From Mumia sp. Pv4-285 (lineage in GTDB: Bacteria; Actinomycetota; Actinomycetes; Propionibacteriales; Nocardioidaceae): 64,000 bases of DNA. The stretch spans positions 62,001 to 126,000 of the forward strand of contig NZ_CP162023.1 of the NCBI RefSeq assembly GCF_041320275.1, read 5' to 3'. The notes beneath the pieces were generated by a model, which worked only from the letters and a program-made list of their open reading frames with translations, had not been told where the DNA came from and ran no database searches. How positions within the stretch are numbered: position 1 is the first letter of the stretch; the number at the start of each line of letters is the position of its first letter. The position numbers were made by a program, and so were the translations under genes. Below, piece after piece: positions 59,200 to 64,000 of this stretch.

Positions 59200-59904
59200 T
59201 CAGCCGGGGAGCTCGCCCCCGCTGTCGCCGGGCAGGTGTCGTGTGGCGACGAGCTCCTCGGCGACGGCCCGCAGCTTGAGGTTGTGGGTCTGGGAGTAGC
59301 GGCGGAGCACCGCGAACGCCTGGTCGCCCTGGAGACCGAAGCGTTCCATGAGAATCCCCTGGGCCTGACCGATCAGCTTGCGGGTGTCGAGAGCGACGTG
59401 CAGGTTGGCATGGCTGAACGACTCCTGGAGGGCGAGCGCGGCGTGGCGCGCGAAGATGTGCGCGTACGCGGCGTCGTCGGAACTGATGTCTCGACGTTCG
59501 CGCCAGTAGAGGTTGATGGAGCCGATCCGCCTGTCGCTGCTCGACAGCTCGGCCGCGAGGGCGCTCGTGATGCCGAGGGCGGCTGCCTTCGGGCCCCACT
59601 GCGGCCAGCGCGGGTCACATCTCAGATCGCGCGCAACGAGCGTCCGATCGTGCCAGGCGCTGTCTCGGCAAGGGCCTTCGTCGAGCTCGTACTGGAGCCG
59701 GTCCACGGTCTCGACGAGGGGATCGCTGGGCGCCGCCGTGATGAGCCGGCCTCCGGCCCTGATGAGCGTCAGGCCCGCCCAGTCGGCGTCGAGCTGGTCC
59801 CGGGCATAGGCCACGACCTGCTCGGCCGTGTCGGTCGGCGTGGGCCTGGTGTGGAGCGCCTCGGCGATGTCGGCGAACTCCCGTGCGTCCAGCTCGCGAG
59901 CCAT
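59200..59904 (-). CDS. GAF-ANTAR domain RNA-binding regulator
   Basis: 234 residues. The N-terminal GAF domain (about 25-165) has CRDSAWHDRTLVARDLRCDPRWPQW and INLYWRERRDI. The C-terminal ANTAR domain (about 170-225) reads LDTRKLIGQAQGILMERFGLQGDQAFAVLRRYSQTHNLKLRAVAEELV. ANTAR proteins bind two-hexaloop RNA hairpins and prevent termination. First of three such proteins in a row, and divergent from the other two. The GAF ligand is unknown. Confidence 0.9.
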   Translation of the reverse strand: MARELDAREFADIAEALHTRPTPTDTAEQVVAYARDQLDADWAGLTLIRAGGRLITAAPSDPLVETVDRLQYELDEGPCRDSAWHDRTLVARDLRCDPRWPQWGPKAAALGITSALAAELSSSDRRIGSINLYWRERRDISSDDAAYAHIFARHAALALQESFSHANLHVALDTRKLIGQAQGILMERFGLQGDQAFAVLRRYSQTHNLKLRAVAEELVATRHLPGDSGGELPG

Positions 59905-59991
59905 CAGCTCACCTCCGCATGACGGGTCTCCAGGTGCGAGACTGCCTGCCCCTCACAATACGCGCGCTCGCCAGCTTCGGACGCCGCCGCG

Positions 59992-59997
59992 TAGGGT
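59992..59997 (+). promoter_or_regulatory. -10 box of the GAF-ANTAR pair
   Basis: TAGGGT lies 20 bp before ATG 60018, with GGGAGGCGG (60005-60013) between. No clear -35 is seen. Confidence 0.4.
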
Positions 59998-60017
59998 GGA
60001 TTTTGGGAGGCGGAGCG

Positions 60018-60758
60018 ATGGATGGCGGCGAGGACGACGTGCGTGAGCCCTCGGTCGGCGAGCGCGGCAGGCTCCTGTCGCGATGGGCCGCGATGCTGGC
60101 GTCGCTGCCCACCGATCGACCTCAGCCGTGGCGGTTGTGCGAGGCGCTGCGCAAGCTCGTCGGCGCGGACGGCGCAGCCATCACCATCGCCTACCTCTCC
60201 GACGCGCGGACGACCGTCTGCGCTACCGACGAGGTCATCAGCGGTCTCGAAAGCCTGCAGGAGGTCCTCGGTGAGGGACCGGGCCCGGATGCGGCTCGTA
60301 CGTCCGAGGCCGTCGTCGCAGACATCGACGGCTCCTCGAGGTGGCCGATGCTCGCCCAAGCGGTCGACGAGCAGTTCGGCCCGCTCCGGCTGCACGCGAT
60401 CCCGCTCGATGCCGGTGACGGGCTGCTGGGCGTGGTGACCTTCTACACCCCGATCGGTGCCGACCTCGCCGAGCCCGCCGAGAACGCCGTCTTCCTGGTC
60501 AACGCGGCAGGACCGGCGCTGGCGGCCGACTCCGCTGACCACAGCCTCGACGACGGTGACGACGATCCCTGGTCCTCGCGCGCTGTCGTCCACCAGGCGA
60601 CGGGGATGATCATGGCGCAGCTGCGGGTGCCGCCTGGTGACGCGCTGGCCCTGCTGCGGGGACACGCGTACGCCTTGGAGACGGACGTCGCCGACGTCGC
60701 GGAGCGCGTCATCGACCGCAGCATCAACTTCTCGAACTTTGAGGTGGAGGGAGACTGA
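60018..60758 (+). CDS. GAF-ANTAR domain RNA-binding regulator
   Basis: 246 residues. The GAF-like domain (LCEALRKLVGADGAAITIAYL...; RLHAIPLDAGDGLLGVVTFYTP) is followed by ANTAR (SRAVVHQATGMIMAQLRVPPGDALALLRGHAYALETDVADVAERVI). GGGAGGCGG precedes ATG 60018. Two base pairs separate it from the next GAF-ANTAR gene, so the two are cotranscribed and may form a heterodimer. Confidence 0.88.
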   Translation: MDGGEDDVREPSVGERGRLLSRWAAMLASLPTDRPQPWRLCEALRKLVGADGAAITIAYLSDARTTVCATDEVISGLESLQEVLGEGPGPDAARTSEAVVADIDGSSRWPMLAQAVDEQFGPLRLHAIPLDAGDGLLGVVTFYTPIGADLAEPAENAVFLVNAAGPALAADSADHSLDDGDDDPWSSRAVVHQATGMIMAQLRVPPGDALALLRGHAYALETDVADVAERVIDRSINFSNFEVEGD

Positions 60759-60760
60759 CG

Positions 60761-61459
60761 ATGACAGCCACCAGCAGCAGTGACGCGTTCGCCGCAGCGT
60801 CAGCGGCCATGGTCCACGGTGTCGACGCCGCCAGCACGGTGCACGTCCTCGTCGCGGACTGCCTGTCGTTGCTCGCCGCTGACACGGCGGGCATCCTGGT
60901 CCGCCTCGCGGACAACGACCTCGAGCTCCTCGTGGCCTCGTCCCACCGCGCTACCGAGCTCGAGCTGCACCAGGCTCACGCGAGGTCCGGTCCGTGCTTC
61001 GACGCCGTGAAGACCGGGTACGCGATCCACGCCGTGGGTGACGAGATCGCGGATCGCTGGCCGGACTTCGCCACGACCATGTACGGCGCAGGGTTCCATG
61101 CCGTGCACGCCATGCCGTTGCGCTGGCGATCCCGGATCCTCGGCGGTCTCAACCTGTTCTGGACCGAGCCGGAGCGGTTGGACGAGGAGCGGATCCGGAC
61201 GGCCCAGGCCTTCGCCGACATCTGCAGCCTGGCCATCATGCAGTCGCCCGAGGCCAGCGACCTCGGCGCGTTCGACGAGCGCCTCCGTGCCGCCCTGGAG
61301 GGACGGGTCGTCATCGAGCGCGCCAAGGGTGTGCTCAGCGAGCTGCACGACCTCGACATGGCCGAGTCCTTCCAGCGCCTGATCGAGCTCAGCGAAGCTG
61401 CCGAGGAGCCGCTGGCAGAGACCGCGTCGCGGATCGTCGAGCAGACCTACACGTCCTGA
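60761..61459 (+). CDS. GAF-ANTAR domain RNA-binding regulator
   Basis: 232 residues with the same plan: GAF (VADCLSLLAADTAGILVRLAD; CFDAVKTGYAIHAVGDEIADRWPDF; RILGGLNLFWTEPERL) then ANTAR (EGRVVIERAKGVLSELHDLDMAESFQRLIELSEAAEEPLAETASRIV). The last 13 bp overlap the 3' end of the convergent membrane-protein gene. Confidence 0.88.
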   Translation: MTATSSSDAFAAASAAMVHGVDAASTVHVLVADCLSLLAADTAGILVRLADNDLELLVASSHRATELELHQAHARSGPCFDAVKTGYAIHAVGDEIADRWPDFATTMYGAGFHAVHAMPLRWRSRILGGLNLFWTEPERLDEERIRTAQAFADICSLAIMQSPEASDLGAFDERLRAALEGRVVIERAKGVLSELHDLDMAESFQRLIELSEAAEEPLAETASRIVEQTYTS

Positions 61460-61947
61460 CCGCTGCTGCTGTCGGTGGGAGGGAGCTGGCGATAGCCGTG
61501 CGCCGCATCGAGGCGCCCGCGGATGTCGCGCTGGACGTCGAGCCCTTCCAGGCCGAACAGGCCGATCGGCAGCTCCGTCGTACGCCCGTGCTCGAGGCCG
61601 ATGACCAGGATCGCGCTGCCGTCGGTCGCCGGCTTGTCGTCGACACGCTCGACCTGCGACCACATCGCGTGCCGGACGCCGGCGCCGCGGACGCGGTGGA
61701 CCTGGTAGCCGGTGGTCGTCAGCGAGATCAGTCGGGGCGGCCACCGCAGCGCGATCAGCGAGGCGAGCACGAGGAGTGCGACCAGCACGGCGACGAGGAC
61801 GCCCCACGCGGTGGCCTTGCCGCCGATCGTGATGAGCACGGCGGACAGCACCGCTCCGAACGCGGCGATCATCATGCGGATGCCGAAGAGCCTCAGCGCC
61901 AGGATCAGCGTGAGGCGGTACGTGGTGGGCTTCATCGTGTCAGTCAT
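61447..61947 (-). CDS. Membrane protein with PH-like domain
   Basis: About 166 residues. Two hydrophobic segments near the N-terminus (LRLFGIRMMIAAFGAVLSAVLITIGG; WGVLVAVLVALLVLASLIALRW) are followed by a soluble beta-rich part (PRLISLTTTGYQVHRV...WSQVERVDDK...LVIGLEHGRTTELPIGLFGL) that resembles bacterial PH domains. ATG 61947 lies just after the tRNA-Ser gene; ATG 61935 is an alternative. Neither has a good ribosome site. Function unknown. Confidence 0.65.
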   Translation of the reverse strand: MTDTMKPTTYRLTLILALRLFGIRMMIAAFGAVLSAVLITIGGKATAWGVLVAVLVALLVLASLIALRWPPRLISLTTTGYQVHRVRGAGVRHAMWSQVERVDDKPATDGSAILVIGLEHGRTTELPIGLFGLEGLDVQRDIRGRLDAAHGYRQLPPTDSSSGQDV

Positions 61948-61951
61948 GGAG

Positions 61952-62040
61952 CAGAGGGGGCGGGATTCGAACCCGCGGCTGACACTTCTGCCAGCGACCG
62001 CTTTCAAGGCGGTTCCGATCGGCCACTCCGGCACCCCTCC
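61952..62040 (-). tRNA. tRNA-Ser (TGA)
   Basis: 89-nt class II tRNA on the minus strand. The acceptor GGAGGGG pairs with CCCCTCT (one G-U at the end), with discriminator G at 61952. The anticodon loop in CCGCCTTGAAAGCGG gives TGA. A long variable arm and the T arm GCGGGTTCGAATCCCGC are present. CCA is not encoded. Confidence 0.95.
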
Positions 62041-62108
62041 TGGAACCGTGCGAGCACGGCGCCGTGTCCGATTGTCGCACCCAGGGCGTACGGGCCGGCC
62101 GCGTGGTT

Positions 62109-62196
62109 CCCTCTTCGTCGGGCCCCACGCAGAGTCGCTCGCCCACCGGAACGTTCAGGTGGGCGACGCACTCTCCGTGGGGACCACCGGAAAGTG
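62109..62196. repeat. 88-bp nested palindrome (long-palindrome family), decayed copy
   Basis: The inner hairpin GCCCACC-GGAACGTTCA-GGTGGGC is intact. The right arm CGTGGGGACCACCGGAAAGTG (62176-62196) is close to the right arm at 51403-51423, but the left arm (62109-62129) has several mismatches. Total length equals that of the copy at 51336. Confidence 0.65.
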
Positions 62197-62211
62197 GTCG
62201 ACCGGCGCGGG

Positions 62212-63282
62212 CTACTTGAGGGCGGCGAAGCGCGGCGGCTCCGGACGGACGTACGTGTCGCCGTCGCGGCGGGCTGCTCGACGGCCGGAGCGCGAGGTGG
62301 ATCCGGGGTCGAGCGCGCGCACCACGAGGCCGAGGCCGAGACCGATGATCGCGGAGTAGAGCGTCGACAGCGCGACGTACTTGATGTCCGCGTTCGGGGA
62401 GGCGAGCGCCGACGCCATCACGGCGGTGCCGACGACGCCGAACGCGCACATCCACCAGCCCTGGCGGCGGTTGGAGCGCGTGCTGATGCCCCACACGAGC
62501 GCGGGGAAGCCGATCAGCACCTCGGTCGGCCGTGGGACGCCGCCGACGGTGTCGCGCAGCCAGACCACGGCGTCGTCGATCGCATCGACCACGCCGGGTG
62601 AGCCGTACGACCGGACGATCGACCCGTAGACGAGCAGCACGACGACGATCAGTGCGCCGCCGAGGATGAGGCCGACACCGCGCCGGCCCAGCCCGTGGAG
62701 ACCCGCACCGAGGCTCCAGACGATGCCGAACGCGGTCACCAGCGCGGCCCCGAGCACGATCAGGTAGAAGCGCGTGTAGATCAGCGGCGCGTTCCACGCG
62801 GCCACCGCGACGGCGGCGCTGGTGGCGACGATCAGGGCGATCACGTACTCACGGACCACCCCTGACAGCGTCGCCGACGGGCGGGTGAGCAGGACGGCGA
62901 GCACGGCGCCGAACGTCGCCGTGATGACCGACGCTCCCGCCATCGCCCACGACCAGTCCGTGAGCAGCGCGATGCCGGCGAGCACCGCGACGAGCGTGGC
63001 CCACAGCGTGCTGCGCCCGCCGCTGCGCCGCGCGACGCCGGCGGTGAAGACCACGGCGAGCACCGCGGCGCCGTAGCGGGCGTAGCGATCGGGGAAGCCC
63101 ACCGCCACCACGGACGTGAGCGCGACCGCGAATCCGCCGAGCCAGGCGAGGAACAGTCCGCTGACGCCTGCGGCCCGCAGCGCCTTCATGCTGAAGCGGG
63201 GCTCGCGCACCGGCGGGAGGTAGCTGATCGTGTCGTTCGCCCGTCGGCGCGGCGCTGCGCGACGGCCTCCAGCGGTGCTCAC
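62212..63282 (-). CDS. Polytopic membrane protein of unknown function
   Basis: 356 residues with about nine or ten hydrophobic helices between residues 37 and 320, a basic N-terminus (TAGGRRAAPRRRAND) and a basic C-terminus. No transporter or enzyme motif is recognised. GTG 63282 overlaps the stop of the nitrilase gene (GTGA), so the two are translated together. Confidence 0.75.
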   Translation of the reverse strand: MSTAGGRRAAPRRRANDTISYLPPVREPRFSMKALRAAGVSGLFLAWLGGFAVALTSVVAVGFPDRYARYGAAVLAVVFTAGVARRSGGRSTLWATLVAVLAGIALLTDWSWAMAGASVITATFGAVLAVLLTRPSATLSGVVREYVIALIVATSAAVAVAAWNAPLIYTRFYLIVLGAALVTAFGIVWSLGAGLHGLGRRGVGLILGGALIVVVLLVYGSIVRSYGSPGVVDAIDDAVVWLRDTVGGVPRPTEVLIGFPALVWGISTRSNRRQGWWMCAFGVVGTAVMASALASPNADIKYVALSTLYSAIIGLGLGLVVRALDPGSTSRSGRRAARRDGDTYVRPEPPRFAALK

Positions 63283-64000
63283 GAGTCGGCTCCCTCGGTC
63301 GGGTCAGCGGATGGGGGTACGCCGATGCGGCGGTTCGCGAGGGACGGGTTGGTCGCGCGGGCCCGCTGGAGGCGCTCGGCCGACAGCGTCGCGCGGACCA
63401 CCGCAGGCTCCTCGCCGGCGGCCGCGACGACCACCCCGAGCGGGTCGACGACCATGCTGTGGCCCACGTACGGTGCGCACTGCCCGGCGGCGACCACGTC
63501 GACCGTGTTCTCGATCGCGCGAGCCCGCAGCAGGGTCTGCCAGTGGTCTTCCTTGAGTGGGCCGCGCATCCAGGCGGCCGGGACGCAGAGCACGTCGGCG
63601 CCGGCGTCGACGAGCATCCGGGCGAGCTCGGGGAAGCGCAGGTCGTAGCAGGTCATCAGCCCCACCCGGCGCCCCGCGACGTCGAGCACGACGGGCGTGA
63701 TCTCACCCGGCGCCAGCCGCTCGGACTCTGCATAGCCGAAGGAGTCGTACAGGTGGATCTTGCGGTACGACGCCGCGAGCGTGCCGTCCGGCGCCAGCGC
63801 GAGGAGCACGTTGTAGGGAAGGTCGGGCTCGCCCGAGTCGTCGACCCGAGGCTCGAACCCGCCGGCGACCACGTGGGCGCCGAGGCGCTTCGCGTGGCCG
63901 GCGAGGAGCGCGGAGAACGGTCCGTCGAGCGGCTCGGCGGCACCGCGCAGGTCGTACGAGGGGTCGCCGAACCCGTGCATCGTCGCCTCCGGGAGGACGA
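63279..64000 (-). CDS. Nitrilase/carbon-nitrogen hydrolase family protein, N-terminus beyond the window
   Basis: The frame is open through base 64000, so the gene starts outside. The catalytic triad is visible: Glu in LPEATMHGFG at the very edge, Lys in YRKIHLYDSF and Cys in MTCYDLRFPELARML. The ending NPSLANRRIGV is typical of the Nit/omega-amidase branch, which hydrolyses amides of dicarboxylates or deaminated glutathione. Cotranscribed with the membrane protein downstream. Confidence 0.9.
   Translation of the reverse strand, partial: VLPEATMHGFGDPSYDLRGAAEPLDGPFSALLAGHAKRLGAHVVAGGFEPRVDDSGEPDLPYNVLLALAPDGTLAASYRKIHLYDSFGYAESERLAPGEITPVVLDVAGRRVGLMTCYDLRFPELARMLVDAGADVLCVPAAWMRGPLKEDHWQTLLRARAIENTVDVVAAGQCAPYVGHSMVVDPLGVVVAAAGEEPAVVRATLSAERLQRARATNPSLANRRIGVPPSADPTEGADS

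Noticed and set aside
59057-62040. Integrated phage or integrative element at tRNA-Ser
   Set aside because: No integrase, excisionase or direct repeat of the tRNA end is seen; only the bracketing is noted.

Overview
This is a chromosomal segment of a high-GC actinobacterium. Actinobacterial hallmarks are a WhiB7-like regulator, a DUF5926 protein, a Fur-katG pair, GAF-ANTAR regulators, strong G/C at codon third positions, many GTG starts and many -10 boxes lying only 6-9 nt before the start codon. Gene content and repeat style suggest the Nocardioidaceae (inference). No rRNA, IS element, prophage or CRISPR array is visible; two tRNA-Ser genes are present.

Layout. 0-9 kb: end of a molybdopterin hydroxylase gene, a DHA2-type MFS exporter behind tandem operators, a secreted M6 protease, a purine phosphorylase with an NCS1 permease, and a MocR-like regulator. 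9-16.5 kb: secreted M14 peptidase, gamma-carbonic anhydrase, TetR and TrmB/LuxR-like regulators, SDR, secreted lipase. 16.5-22 kb: a quinone-reductase-like gene behind a SoxR box, then a leucine-catabolism operon (methylcrotonyl-CoA carboxylase beta and alpha, HMG-CoA lyase). 22-32.5 kb: Fur/KatG, EcsC, Aat, HU, an Fpg/Nei glycosylase, rhodanese, and a DAHP synthase preceded by a Phe-Tyr leader peptide and attenuator. 32.5-40 kb: a two-gene acyl-CoA dehydrogenase pair, an ECF42-like sigma factor with its DGPF partner, and small stress or housekeeping genes. 40-42.4 kb: soxR diverging from a split transketolase plus whiB7-like operon.

42.4-59 kb is an aromatic-acid block. pobA turns 4-hydroxybenzoate into protocatechuate. 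pcaHGB and a fused pcaDC, then pcaFIJ, take it to acetyl-CoA and succinyl-CoA. A six-gene leftward operon (aldehyde dehydrogenase, lipoprotein, two permeases, ATPase, benzoylformate-decarboxylase-like enzyme) looks like uptake and shortening of an aromatic 2-oxo acid. Two IclR regulators flank the block, and each has a recognisable palindrome repeated at two promoters: TTCCGCTGGRCGRAA at pobA and pcaH, and TTCGCATWGCGAA at pcaF and the six-gene operon. 59-62 kb: three GAF-ANTAR proteins and a membrane protein between two tRNA-Ser genes. 62-64 kb: a membrane protein and a nitrilase that runs off the edge.

The most unusual feature is a set of repeat families. A 60-bp palindromic element (ends CGATTTG/CAAATCG) sits in gene gaps and, once, in frame at the pcaD-pcaC fusion junction. 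A separate repeat around GGTCTCGATC...CTCGACCAGCGG occurs as an intergenic array and as in-frame insertions in the methylcrotonyl-CoA carboxylase alpha subunit and the decarboxylase. Longer 86-88-bp nested palindromes occupy further gaps, often between convergent genes.
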